Assembly (NCBI GenBank): GCA_014529385.2
Contig: CM043946.1
Coordinates: forward strand, 15,273,077-15,337,076
Length of the DNA stretch: 64,000 nt
Source of the DNA: Adiantum capillus-veneris
Lineage: Eukaryota > Streptophyta > Polypodiopsida > Polypodiales > Pteridaceae
Direction of reading: 5' to 3'
Every line of letters begins with the position of its first letter. The first letter of the stretch is position 1. Below the pieces are notes generated by a model. It was not told the DNA's origin. It made no database searches and worked only from the letters and a program-made list of their open reading frames with translations. This document shows, one piece after another, positions 32,373-43,110 of this stretch. A program made the position numbers and the translations under genes.

Positions 32373-32402
32373 GGGGGCAATAGCGACATCGCTAATGCCC
32401 CC
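32373..32402. repeat. inverted repeat, copy 2
   Basis: Arms GGGGGCAATAGCGA and TCGCTAATGCCCCC (14 bp with one mismatch) separated by CA. The core matches copy 1. Confidence 0.9.
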
Positions 32403-33245
32403 CTCTCAAGTGCAAAGAGTGAAGAAGAAAGAGGTAGAGCAAAGCGGTGCTCTCTTTCCCAAAAGATACCAATTCAAGGTGCCAAGTGGACCAATTAGAG
32501 TGAAAATTCCCAAATTAAAAGCCCCCCCTATAAAAGTCAAAAATGGATCAAATCAAGGGCTTTTTCTTGGCTTGAGGAGCCCGTTGGAAGCCTGCAAAGT
32601 GGAGCTCTTGGACAGAGCAGTGTGCCTGTCAAAGCCCTTTGCATTTTTCTTGTGTAAATGGCCATGGTGATGGCAGTGTGAGTTTGTAAAGGTGTTTTGT
32701 GGAGTGCAGTTTAGTCGTTGTTGCCTCCCTTGCTATTGTTTCCCCTTCCCCCCTTCCCTTTCTCCTGCTTTCATGGTTCTCTCCGGTGCCGGTTGTGTGG
32801 AAGTGTGTGCCCCCCCCAGACCGATGGTGTTGTGTGAGAGTGAGATTGAGTGGTTGTGTGCGTGTGTAAGGGTGGAGACAGACAATGGTAGTAGGTATAT
32901 CTTGTGTGGTGGTTTGTAGAGTGTGTGAGCAGTGACAATCAAGCAGGCGGTGGTCTGCTAGTGTGAGTTGTGCGTTGAAGGTGTTTTTCCGAGAGGATAG
33001 AGGTGTTGTGAATGCCCTGAGCTATAGAGAGGCCCTTTTGTTTGTGCTGGGCGTGTTCCCCCTCTCCACCGTCCACCTGTGTGGCTCTTCTCTCCTCCCA
33101 TCCCCTGATCTAGCATCATTGTACATAAGTCGATTTTTCATTGGGAGAGTATGATTGTTGTAGTCTTCTCTTGTAGAGGAGATTGTAGCCCTATGGACAG
33201 TTTCATTAACTAATAGAAGGACCTTTTTCTCGGAAAAAAAAAAGG

Positions 33246-33341
33246 TTCAAAAACTATCATTTTAAAGATGCTAGATGGATGCAAGGAATACAGCTTAAGG
33301 ATTGTATGAACCTTGTCAATGCTTACAATGTTGCACTAGAG
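33246..33341 (+). pseudogene. end of element D chromodomain
   Basis: The frame resumes at the second target duplication: FKNY then HFKDARWMQGIQLKD, CMNLVNAYNVALE and a TAA at 33339-33341. With the part before the LINE this forms the second strand and C-terminal helix of a chromodomain, which in chromoviruses guides integration to marked chromatin. This half is undamaged. Confidence 0.82.
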
Positions 33342-33905
33342 TAAGCAAATGTAAATGCTTTCTAAATGAACAATGTTTTGTCTTATAAGACTAATCCTTT
33401 TTCTGCACAAATTTAAATAGTATGCATGCTTAGAATCATATTTGTGATGACGACGCCACTCAAACACCAAGTAGAAACACCAAGTAGAATTTGTCACTCT
33501 ACTTAGGGAGTATGATATGAACTAAAGAGCGGACATGCTTGTGGCAGCTACGTCTTCCAAGCACCAAATGGACTAGTCATCCATTCTGGAATGATGTCGC
33601 AGGGTGAAAAGGGATCCTCTACCCGCTAAGAAACGTAGACTAATGACTAAGACTTTATCTCTTCTACCTCATAGTCGAGGAAGACTATGATTTCAAGAGA
33701 GAGGTAATGTCATAAAATCTAATATCTAACCAACCCAAATGATTTTCTCATATTAAACTGATCATTTAATGTGGAAGAATAAACGAGAACAAGGGTTAGA
33801 ATATATAGACATGTGCTTATGGATCTGTCTCAACACGGGGCCCAGGTTAAAGGGGTCCAAATAAGAGATGGTATGTTAAAGAGCAATGCTACCTAATGGA
33901 GCTTG
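33342..33905 (+). other. element D 3' untranslated region
   Basis: 564 bp with no gene seen. It contains a short direct repeat (ACACCAAGTAGAA at 33460-33490) and a purine-rich stretch AGGTTAAAGGGGTCC at about 33843 that might be the polypurine tract. Confidence 0.5.
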
Positions 33906-34398
33906 AAGACCTTAGGGTTAGCCTCGTTAAACACCTCCAAAAGTTAGTGTTAAAAAGTCCTTTGACCTTAGGCAAGCTAGGGCTGAACTTGAGATGGGAG
34001 CTCTACCCAAGCATCAGGTGCTTGTCCGCTTCCTAACTAAAGTGCTTCAAATGTTTGTGGGAACCTTGCCCAAAGCTTAAGGTGATTTTTATGCTTATAA
34101 TGACTAAGGTTCTTAAAATGTCCAATTCAAAGATAAACTTTGAAGAGGCATCGACGATTTCCATGCTTGATTGACTAAGTGCTTGAAGTATTCAATTCAA
34201 ACCAAATGACTTAAGAAGCATAAAAGACACATGTTCAAATGATCCTCCACATGTGGCCCTCATGATGTGCTTGAATCCTATTGGTTAGTTTTTAAAAGGG
34301 TCAAATGAGAATTTAGATACATAAAAATAAATAATTAAGTTCTTTCTCTCAAAGAGAAAAAAGAGGACACATGTCCAAATGAAATAATTAAATAATAC

Positions 34399-34451
<53 letters not shown>

Positions 34452-35532
34452 GAAATGAAATGAAATGTTATATTAACATCTTCAAAAGGCCAAAGTGACC
34501 TATGAGACCAGAAAGTTACGATGTGGTGGATCTGATACAAAGTCAGAGTCAGAGTAACAAGATGACAAAAATGAAATGACAAATGTCACAATAAAATACT
34601 ATGGAATCCTAAACTACTAGGTGTGAACTAAGCAGCAAGCTGGGATAGCTAGATCACAAGAGATCCAGCATCGGTCGCTGGCGGATCTCATCAATCTCCT
34701 CCATGATCAGTAGTCTGACCGGGCGTCGTGCATGTCGAGCCAAAGTGATCCGAATCCTCTGATGTAGCCTCCGCCGATCCTGTGTAGTCGTAGTCGTGGG
34801 CGTCTGGATTTCCCCAGCTCAGTCGCTCGGTCGATCAGTGTGCCTCTGGTGTGAGACGACGAGCTCTGCTATGGTACTAACTCCTCCGGGTGTCCAGTGG
34901 AAACTCTAAAGAAATCTGTGATCTGTCTCTGAGACTGGCTAGCCTCTCGTCTCATCAGGCTCTCTCTGTGTCTGCGTAGCTAGAGCAAAAACAAACCCAA
35001 GCATCTCTCTGTGTCTTCATTACTATGCTATTGTGCTATGCTAAGCAAGAAGAGTGATGATAAGTGAAAAACTATTTCTTTCTTCCATGGATTATTCTTC
35101 TTCTTCTTCCCTACCCTCATTCCCCGCTAGTTCTCTCCACCTTCGAAGGTGTTTGAGGCCTTGAGACTGATGCTTGGGATAGTTAATGCTTTTTGCAAAG
35201 TTTATGGTATGCTTGTGATGCATGAAGCTTTCCCTCTTCATTGCATCACCTAGGTCACAAGGAACACACAGATTGTATTGTATCAAGTTTCTCTTGATGG
35301 GAGAGTTTATAATACAAACGCCTTTTGGAGGGGGACCGGCTCCAAGTAAAACCGGTCCTCAACTATTGCCATGTTCTCTAATACTCTCTCTCTTGCAAAA
35401 AGTATTGTCCATGCCAAGTTAAGTAAGTATTGCGTTTATGTTGCTACCATCAATTAAGTTCACCCTCTATGTTCTCAAAGTAATCTCAGAAAATGCTCAC
35501 TCGAATTCTCTTAATTCCGCTATTCTCAAAGT
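33906..35532 (+). repeat. 3' LTR of element D
   Basis: Partner of 17491-19486. The first 500 bp and the last 520 bp match that copy; the middle (34449-35015) does not. This middle part begins TTAACATCTTCAAAAGGCC and resembles the end of a copia LTR at 53940-54000, so it is likely an insertion or replacement. The microsatellite at 34404-34448 keeps its position. Confidence 0.75.
34404..34448. repeat. (GA)n microsatellite in D 3' LTR
   Basis: About 45 bp of GA followed by four AATG/AAATG units. Same position as in the 5' LTR. Confidence 0.95.
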
Positions 35533-36599
35533 TCATAGGCCATTTACATTACGACTGAGGTCTCGACCAAGCACCTCCCAGCACTTCAAGAAGAAACTCA
35601 GAGTCGAATCATCGTTCCCTGGGTAACTACCCCTCGGGAGTGCCCTGAGGGACTCCTACAGCTCCTTAGTTTGGAGCACGCACTCAAGCCCTTGCCTTTT
35701 CTTTTCGAATTGACCCCTAAAAAAAATAAGGTTCGAAACGAGTTTCTTCGAGTCCGAAATAGTGAGGAAACGGCGTTTCTGTTTCGGGCCTTCGAAACGC
35801 CGTTTTCTGTTACTATACTTGACGTGGCAACAGACAGTGCGGGCGGATAGATGACGTGGCAGCAGGCAGTACATATTTCCGGGATTTGCGATGACATGTT
35901 GACGTGGCAGACAGTACGAATTTTCGTGTTTTGCACTGACAGCTGCTGACGCGGCAAGCTGTACGGATTTCCGCAAATTACACTGACTGTTTTTGACAGC
36001 TTATGGAGCTCATTGCTTTTCGGGGGATTATTGCTTTTAAGTTTGAAGCTTTTGGATCAAGTTGATTTTGAGTTTAACTGCTTTTGGGGCTCTCCTTTTG
36101 GCATCCCTTGTAAGAATTAAAGAGCCCTAAGGGCCTCACTTCTCAGGGCATCTGGACGCAAGGTCTAACAGCGAGGACCCTGCAGGAGTTGTACTTTGCT
36201 CAAAGAATAATATAAAAGAAATATTGTAAGGGACGCAAGTCTTTGGGGCCAATCACTCTCAGCACGGAACTACGCCGGGCCGTGTCCACCAAATTGAACT
36301 GTGATTTCAAAGTTGTGAAGTATTTTAAGTGATTCTCTCTCATGTCGCGGGGCAGATTCTAGACTTGGGGTGTCCAAGTTTGTTACAGCAGAAGCATGTC
36401 CACGTAGAACAAGTGAAGTGCACACAAGACAGGGCACAACCACAAAACAATCCTCACTCCCTATCACTTGTCCATGGGAGATACCAAACCGGCTGGACGA
36501 ATCCAAAGAGATGCCATAACTCTTAACACAAACAAGATTGTCATGAAATTGCACCACCAATGAATGCAAAGAGATAGCCAGGCGTAGATCTTCTGGTCT
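35533..36599 (+). repeat. LTR-like sequence with ACGTGGC array, copy 1
   Basis: The part 35820-36300 matches 41780-42140 in order: TGACGTGGCA motifs with GTACGGATTTCCG, then GCTTTTGGA, GGGCC, AATATAAAGAAAT, GGGGCCAATCACTCT and CGCCGGGCCGTG (compare CGCCACTCCGTG). A poly(A)-signal-like AATATAAA lies near 36210. Upstream, 35700-35815 has GAAACGCCGTTTC inverted repeats like those of the GGAACG MITEs. No gene is seen in 36300-36599. Probably a solo or fragmentary LTR. Confidence 0.6.
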
Positions 36600-38560
36600 C
36601 CACATTCCCTACATTACAAGATCTGTGTAGCGAACTACACACGTATCTTTGCCTCCGTAATAAATTAAAAGCTCTTTTGTACTATTCAATATATCTCATC
36701 ACACCTATATATCTCATCACACCTGCCTCTTAATGCTTCTTGCCAAGATTCTACATAAATTTGCTAAGAACTCCCTTTACAAATGCAATGTCTATACGAG
36801 TGGAGATTTGGGGCAATCCTCTTGGCTATGTTTCACATGTGGAGGCAATGAAGTAGATATCACCTACCCTATCTCCATAATGAAACGCTTTAGTACACAA
36901 GAAAAGTACTCTTTTTGTTTCAGTAAAGAACCTTCTTCGACCTGTCCTGCATAAAGTGCATGCCAACAATATGGTTCGCTTCTCCTAAATCATCCATATC
37001 AAAGTTCTCATGTATCTTCACCTTCAATGAATCTACGCCAACTGTGTCCTTCACAACAATGAGCATAACATCTACTTAATAGGCTGAAGATCAAAAACCT
37101 ATCATTGATATTGATTATTGCATCTATACGAGCTCTGCTTAGGCCCTAAATCCTTGAGACGTAATGCAAGTATCCAAATTATGCCACCGTTCTCATGGTG
37201 CCTGCTTCAAACCCTAGAGACTTCTCTTAAGTTTACACACCAACTTGTCTTTGCCTTTGTCATGAAAACTGTATGGCTATTGCATGTAAAGGTCCTAATG
37301 AGACATCATGTAAGAACATTGTCTTTAACATCCATTAAAATAAAATCCATGTCCTCTTTGGTAACCAAGCAATAGTTGTCCACAAGGTAGTCATTTAAGC
37401 AACTAGAAGAAAAACCTCATCGAAGTTTGTTTTTTGCTTCTACTTGAGACCTTTCGAAGCCAAACTAGCCTTATACTTGGGTTTAGCATCATTGGGTGAT
37501 CTTCGGCTTGTAGACCCATTTTATAGGGCGAAGCATTCTTCCCTTTTGGCAAAAGTACCAAATTCTTCTACAAAGAATCCATCTCCAATTTCATAGGACT
37601 ATCCTACTTAAGCTTGTCCTCTTGTAACATAGCCTCATCATCATAGGAGAACTCTCCACAATGAGTGAGTAGGGCGGAGAGAGCTCCATCACTCTCTCAA
37701 AGGAGGCATGTGTACCATTTGCACAATTCTCCACAATCCTAGCTCCTGAGTGAGACGAAGTGAGTCGTCTCAAGCCGCAAGCAATGAGATACCCTTTGTG
37801 TCCTTCATAACTGCTGTAGAAGGAGACTCCTTCCCCTTGCCCCCCTCCTCCTCGTGCGAACAATCAGCTTCCTTGTGTCCCTTCTTGCAATGGTAGCACG
37901 TGATGTCCTTCTTTTTCCTCTTCCTTTCTACCTCTAAATCCTGTTGCTTCTTGCATTTGCCATCGTCGCCCTTCACAACAAGGGCTCCATCCGCCCCCAT
38001 AGGCCCTCCATCTCGATAGGCACAGAGGCCCTCAATCTACTTGAGCTAGGGAGCAATCTTCTCCCAGGTCAGAAAAGTCATACGGTTGGAGGTGACCATA
38101 CTCTGAAAGTTTGGGCCAAACCATACTCTGAAAGTATGGGTCAAGCTGCTCAATAAGCTTAAAGAGTAGACGTCCCACCATGCATTGCATAGAGACCTCT
38201 CCACCGGCAATGAAGAGATCATCCCAAATATCTTCCATCCCACAAGTGAACCCCTCAACCAATTTGAACTCACTGTCCCAAACGCTATAAAGGTAACTCA
38301 CGCTCTAATCGAAGTATCTGGGCGAAAGATTTCTCCTCGAACACGTCAAGAATCTTCCACCAAAGACTACAAATGTTGGGAAAAACCTAAAAGTTCCCAT
38401 AAAATAGGTGACAATGGGAAACCCCAAATTTATACCGGACCAAACTGAAAATGTCTGGCCATGCATCCTACATGCAATGCAGTGGGGGGCTCACTTCCCA
38501 TACAAAAATGCCAAGAACCATGAAGCAACAGGGGATAAAACTCTAACAGGGGCCTAGGCC
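36600..38560 (-). pseudogene. decayed Ty1/copia element in PP2A intron
   Basis: Minus-strand fragments in order. An LTR start TGTTAGAGTTTTATCCCC lies near 38552, similar to the copia LTR at 54653. A gag part follows at 38301-37770 (FTCGMEDIWDDLFIAGG-like text, then the knuckle CYHCKKGHKEADC). RT pieces come next: PKGKNA and KWVYK near 37490, KLVCKLKRSL, stop, GLKQAP near 37210, and FDMDDLGEANHIVGM with LKRFIMEIG near 37000-36880. Integrase is not seen. Dozens of stops. The element is heavily shrunken and sits downstream of the last PP2A exon found. Confidence 0.7.
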
Positions 38561-38652
38561 TCAGATAGAAAAATGAGCTGAAACAATGCTCAACTCCTTT
38601 TTTGTATGTTTTGTATAAGAGAAAATTAATAGGGACAGAGACAGAGAGATAC

Positions 38653-41102
38653 CTGAGAGAAAATCCTGTCCACAATACGGTATGTTAAAGAATGGTTTCC
38701 GTACCGCATCAAATCATCCTGATCTATCTTGAAATCGTGATCGGTGTCAATTTCCCAAAATTTGCAGTAGATTACATAGAAATGCTCATAGGAGAAATAT
38801 CTGTGTTTCACAAAGATAAAATTCAGTATTATGAAATACACCAAGTTTGGGGGGTGTGGCACTACGTGAAAACAAGACAATTTCAATCTTTCTACCATTA
38901 ACACATATAGAAGCGGTCAAGAGTGTCAATAAAATGTTCTTGAAACTAGTGCAGAACACCTAATGAGACCGTTGCACAAGACTCCAATTTATAACAAGAC
39001 CCCTTACCTTAAAACTTTGTTAATGTCATCCTCAGCCTCTACTTGCTCAAAAGCTGCAATCAAGTTACTCCGCTTGAGTTCTCTTAGCTGTAGACGACCA
39101 TTTCCTGATCTATTTACATGGTAGAAAATCCTGTAAATCACAGTCTCAGCTGCACCACAACAAAAAACAAATAATTACTTCCTTGCTCCCTCCTCACTCA
39201 CCCACTTCTTGCTTACTCTTCATTCTATCCCTCCTCTCCCTTCCATCCCACCCACAATATAAAGATCGTTCTCTAGTCATCTGAATATAATTAGAACAAA
39301 TTAACCCAGCCCACTTTGGGTCGCCCCTGCATAATGTGTCAAAGGCAAGGACCAATTTAGAGCCAATGTACAAGGAAATCCATTGTCTTTGATCACTGAT
39401 GAATAAGAACAATCTATTGAAATTGGGCAAGTTAAATTGAATGATTATCAACACGGCATCAGGTAGCTGGCACAGGTTTAGTACGGACTAATGGGAAGGA
39501 CAGATAATTACATGCGAACTGCTTATGTTTAGGTAAATGCATGATAATTCTTACTCAAAAGGGTACCATAAACAGGTTCAATAGACTCGTGGTGATGAAG
39601 GCCTAACATCACCAAGATCATGCATGCCATCAAACTCTTCTGGGCCACAGCATGTTCACCATGTTCCAACTAGCCCTCAACATCCACGAAAAGCAGAAGG
39701 AACACCCCTTGCTAACTAAGTCAACAGACAAAGCCTTTACCCATTTACCGGAAGCCACTAATTATGGACTGCCCTCCACTATTTAAAACGAAGTCACAGA
39801 TCTACAATACTTGAAAGCTTATACATCCAATTAGGTAAGCAGATGTTGTATGCTGTTGGAGATTATTACATCAAAATGACCAACTCTGAAGCTCAAAACT
39901 AATCATCTACTCAATTCAATTTCTATGAAACCAAGAATACCATATCTTTCTTGAAATTCAGGAGTGTCTTGCAGAAATTCCAAACCACGATGAGTCGCCA
40001 GCAACTCTTTCAAGACCGGTCGAAAATCTTCCTGTTCAGACATAATGAATTTCTTATCTGAAAGACCTTCAACGTAAAAGACACGTTGAAACACACACCC
40101 TCAAATATTGATATGAGTTCATAATGAAAGAGTGTGCAACAAACATTCAGGAAAGGTATGTAGTCATATAGACTAAGAATCGTAAAAACCATAACCCATA
40201 CAAGAACAAGCAACTCACTTGTGTCAAGTATGATTTTCCAGCCTGTTTGAGAACATGAAAAATTCTGGTTGCCGTATCTGCTGTTAATAAGTTATCGCGC
40301 ATCCAATAATCAAGAAACGCACTCCTGAAAATGCAGGGTCAACAAGAACTTGCTCATATCATGAAAATCTGTACTGCAAAGACCTGATAGAAGACTAAGA
40401 ACCTTGTCCGATACTGCAGTTTTCACCTTGTAGCAAAGCCCGTGTCATTGACATCAATTTTGTTGAACACACAACTTGAAAAAAATGATGGCAGTCTGCA
40501 AATTTCCTTCACAACTGGTACAAATGCTGCACATCGTGAAAGGGCGTCTTACTAGACTTCAAAAAATACGAGGGTTTGTACCAAAACCAAACCCATTCAA
40601 AAGGATGAGTAGCCCCTCCTCCAACGCAAGAAGAGTATATGTAAAGTATATGAAAGAATCGCAAATACCAGCAAGGGGCAGACCCTCTGGATGACCAGAA
40701 AAAAGTTCTTCAATTTTGAACAAGCATTGCTCGTGAATTTCCTTTGGAGGGGGAGGACCACTTGGAAAGTAAAACTGTATTTTTCATCAATACAAATACT
40801 ACAGATAGCCACTGAAAAGTTAGTAATTCTCTTTGAGCACCAAAGACTACCTGTGGCACTATTTCTCTGATTGGTTCGCTTGCCTTTTTCAAGGGGGATC
40901 CTAAAGCAATGAGCCCAGAGCCAAGGCGACGCATTGGTGATTTTGGAGATAAAGGTGAACCTGATATACTTCTGGGAGAAAGGGGGGGTGTGCTGCCCGC
41001 TGAAAGCATGGAGGATAAAAGTGAACCAGATAAATTTGTGCTTCCATTCCCAGGAACAGACAATGCTACCCCAGCTTTGGCATCTTCAAGCAAAGACATG
41101 AC
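38653..41102 (-). CDS. PP2A regulatory subunit B'' (alpha/beta type), seven internal exons
   Basis: Exons on the minus strand: 40851-41102, 40669-40774, 40427-40526, 40219-40324, 39941-40031, 39008-39149, 38653-38800. All introns are GT-AG and phases agree, giving 315 continuous codons without a stop. The first exon has [21 protein letters not shown], then [55 protein letters not shown] and [22 protein letters not shown]. Two EF-hand loops are seen ([12 protein letters not shown] and [12 protein letters not shown]). B'' subunits target PP2A to substrates and bind calcium through the EF hands. The Ser/Pro-rich start marks the alpha/beta type rather than TON2/FASS. The first coding exon and everything after IFSQ are not found within the window. 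Confidence 0.93.
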
Positions 41103-41589
41103 CTGCAAACAGGCATGGCGCTCTTCTCAACAAAGCTCGTCTAAAACATAAAAGCATAAAAGCATTCTTTGTTGGATTAAACACTTGCAAAGTTCTTCTG
41201 AGCCAATGTGAATTTTCAAAGGAGCTAAAGCTACCTAATAGCTTTCATTTTGCTTATAGATATTCAGGATTGTTCTTTGTTCACTTAAATACTTCACAAA
41301 ACCTACGTAATAAAATTTTATTCAACAAATTCCTCAAGTTGAACATGGAGGAAAACATGGAAAAGCTCACAAAATATCTTTTCATTCCTGGCATGAGCGC
41401 CTCCAAAGGCACACATGCTATAACCAGTAATGTTCGCCTCAAAAGGTCCAGACCCTTTAATGTCACCATGATTTCAGGTTACAGAAGAGGAAAATCAATT
41501 GAACAATTGTGTTTTATCCCTCTCAGCACCTGATGCTAAACAAGCCCATGGAAATTAAAGATGAGTCACTAAAACTCGTTAAAATGTGC
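41103..41589. other. PP2A intron upstream of the first visible exon
   Basis: No exon recognised. A CAG acceptor ends the intron at 41103-41105 on the minus strand. No MITE or LTR ends are seen in this part. Confidence 0.6.
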
Positions 41590-42210
41590 TCCCGTACGGG
41601 TACTTTAGCCTGATGTATGTAACTGGATATGAAACACCCAAATCATGCCAATGGCCAGGCAATGCTGTAACAAACTCCTGACCTGGCAAAACCCTAATTT
41701 CTGCCAGAAACCCTAACTGCTGAAACCCTAATTTTGGAAACCCTAACCCTAAAACTGCAGAAACCCTAACTCTAACCCTACGGGCAGCGTGGCAGATTTC
41801 CGAAAATTGCACTAGCATGATCACATGGCAGGCTGTACGGATTTCCGCATTTTGCGCTGGCTGATGACGTGGCAGGCTGTACGGATTTCCGTGATTTATG
41901 CTGGCAGCTTTTTGGCTTTGCTTTTGGACCAAAAGCTTTTGAGTTTTAAAGGCTTTTTACTGTAATTGCTTTTTAGGCCAAGGGCCTTTAAATAAGAGGC
42001 TAGGGCTCATTCTCTGGCATGCTTCCCGGAGAAGGTGCAGAGTTTGGAGTACCGGCTTGTACTGTGTTGATGCAATATAAAGAAATACCGAAAGGGGCGC
42101 CAAGGTTTGGGGCCAATACTCTCTAGGGTGGAATTCCGCCACTCCGTGTCGCGTGTCGTCTCTGTCTCTCTCTCTCTCTCAATTCAGTTGTTATTGAAGT
42201 GCTAAAAGTC
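41590..42210 (+). repeat. LTR-like sequence with ACGTGGC array, copy 2
   Basis: Homologue of 35820-36300 in the same orientation. It starts near 41614-41670 and runs to a CT-rich end near 42180. It has GCGTGGCAG, CACATGGCAGGCTGTACGG and GACGTGGCAGGCTGTACGG units about 45 bp apart. At 41690-41785 telomere-like AAACCCTAA motifs are clustered. AATATAAAGAAAT near 42073 matches copy 1. Confidence 0.6.
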
Positions 42211-42739
42211 TGTTTCAGTCTGTTCTTCTCTTTTGGCACGTGGTGCTCGTCTTGTGACAAATGCTTACAGGCACATCAAATAAGCATAGCAACAGTTTGA
42301 GAAAAGCCCTTAGTCTGTCAATAACCTTCAAAGTAAATCGCCTCACAACCATGTGTTTTATTGGAGTAGGAAACACTAGGTTCTTGGCAATGGTCAGGAG
42401 ACTCTCACCAGTGTACCGGTAGCTTGAGAAAAGCCCCAAGTCTTACAAAGCAAAAAGCAAAATCGGCATAGCTAGCTACTCTTAACTCAGCCTCCATGGA
42501 AGATAAGCGAAAGGTCTAGTAGTGGACCACCATGTGTTGGGAGTTGCCAGCATAATATGAATGACACCAACCAAAGTGTGACCGCTCAACCGAACACAAA
42601 AGTATCCATGGTTTAATATGCTCAATATGTGTGGAGAAGTGCAAATAGCACATGCTATAGTCACTTCACCGGCTAGGTGGAGAAAAGAGCAAGAAACTAA
42701 TGGCCTAGCACAAGTCTTGCACTAGGCAGGTCAATGACA
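42211..42739. other. non-coding DNA, nothing recognised
   Basis: About 530 bp with no coding frame of interest, terminal repeats or RNA gene that I can recognise. It may be intron of the PP2A gene or repeat remnant. Confidence 0.5.
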
Positions 42740-43098
42740 CAATGTATTGCTGGTCCGATCGTCCTATTTTTCTCCCTACTATTATCGCAACAATAAAGCA
42801 AATACCTCTCTAGCAATACACGGAGGGGCCCTTGGAGGGGGGTTTGGGACCCATCTGGTGTTATTCTCTTCTCTCTCCCTCAATCACTCACACAACCTTC
42901 ACCCACACTATCATTCTCTCTTCTCTCTCTCGTCTATTGCATATCCCTCTCATGAAGTAAAAGGAACCTTGAGTACGCACAAACCACTCATCCTTAGTTA
43001 TCATCATGAACCTATCTTTGTGTACACTCTCTCTCACTCTCCATTCTGCTACTCTTGCTACTGTCTCGCACTTCCATTGTGCACTCTTCCCATCAAAC
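42740..43098 (+). repeat. 5' LTR end of copia element E (left end uncertain)
   Basis: A CT-rich segment with GGAGGGGCCCTTGGAGGGG near 42822 and CTCTCTTCTCTCTCTC further on, ending CCCATCA just before the primer site at 43099. Similar LTR text is found at 45170-45320 and, inverted, at 51640-51870. The left boundary could not be fixed. Confidence 0.55.
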
Positions 43099-43110
43099 TG
43101 GTATCAGAGC
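43099..43110 (+). promoter_or_regulatory. primer binding site of element E
   Basis: TGGTATCAGAGC, complementary to the 3' end of initiator methionine tRNA, three bases inside the LTR end. Confidence 0.93.

Larger units (their letters stand above)
24308..33244 (+). mobile_element. L1-type LINE inserted in D chromodomain
   Basis: An 8.9 kb non-LTR retrotransposon with a 5' region, ORF1, ORF2, a long 3' region and a short A-rich end, flanked by a 13 bp target duplication. It looks full length at the 5' side because ORF1 is preceded by about 500 bp of leader. Both ORFs are broken by stops and frameshifts. The 2.3 kb 3' region is longer than in most plant L1 elements and may contain another insertion. 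Confidence 0.9.
30943..33244 (+). other. long LINE 3' region
   Basis: 2.3 kb without recognisable coding sequence. It includes two near-palindromes (32139-32162 and 32373-32402) and a stretch from 31853 (TGTAACGCCCTATATGGACTG) that looks like an LTR start, though I find no partner. It ends TTTTTCTCGG followed by a run of A, the usual plant L1 end. Confidence 0.6.
17491..35532 (+). mobile_element. chromodomain Ty3/gypsy retrotransposon D
   Basis: A plus-strand chromovirus with two homologous LTRs (17491-19486 and 33906-35532), gag, protease, RT, RNase H, integrase and C-terminal chromodomain. Within it lie a MITE in the 5' LTR, a MITE in the protease and a LINE in the chromodomain. Without these it is about 8 kb, the usual size. 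The RT core with YxDD is deleted and all domains have stops. LTR boundaries are taken from where the two copies start and stop matching; I found no clear TG...CA ends or target duplication. Confidence 0.8.

Noticed and set aside
36270-36605. Minus-strand 111-residue frame before the copia remnant
   Set aside because: No motif recognised and the region borders an LTR-like sequence; not supported as a gene.
41690-41790. Interstitial telomere or healed chromosome end
   Set aside because: The CCCTAA motifs are irregular, few and separated by unrelated bases; better described as a telobox cluster.
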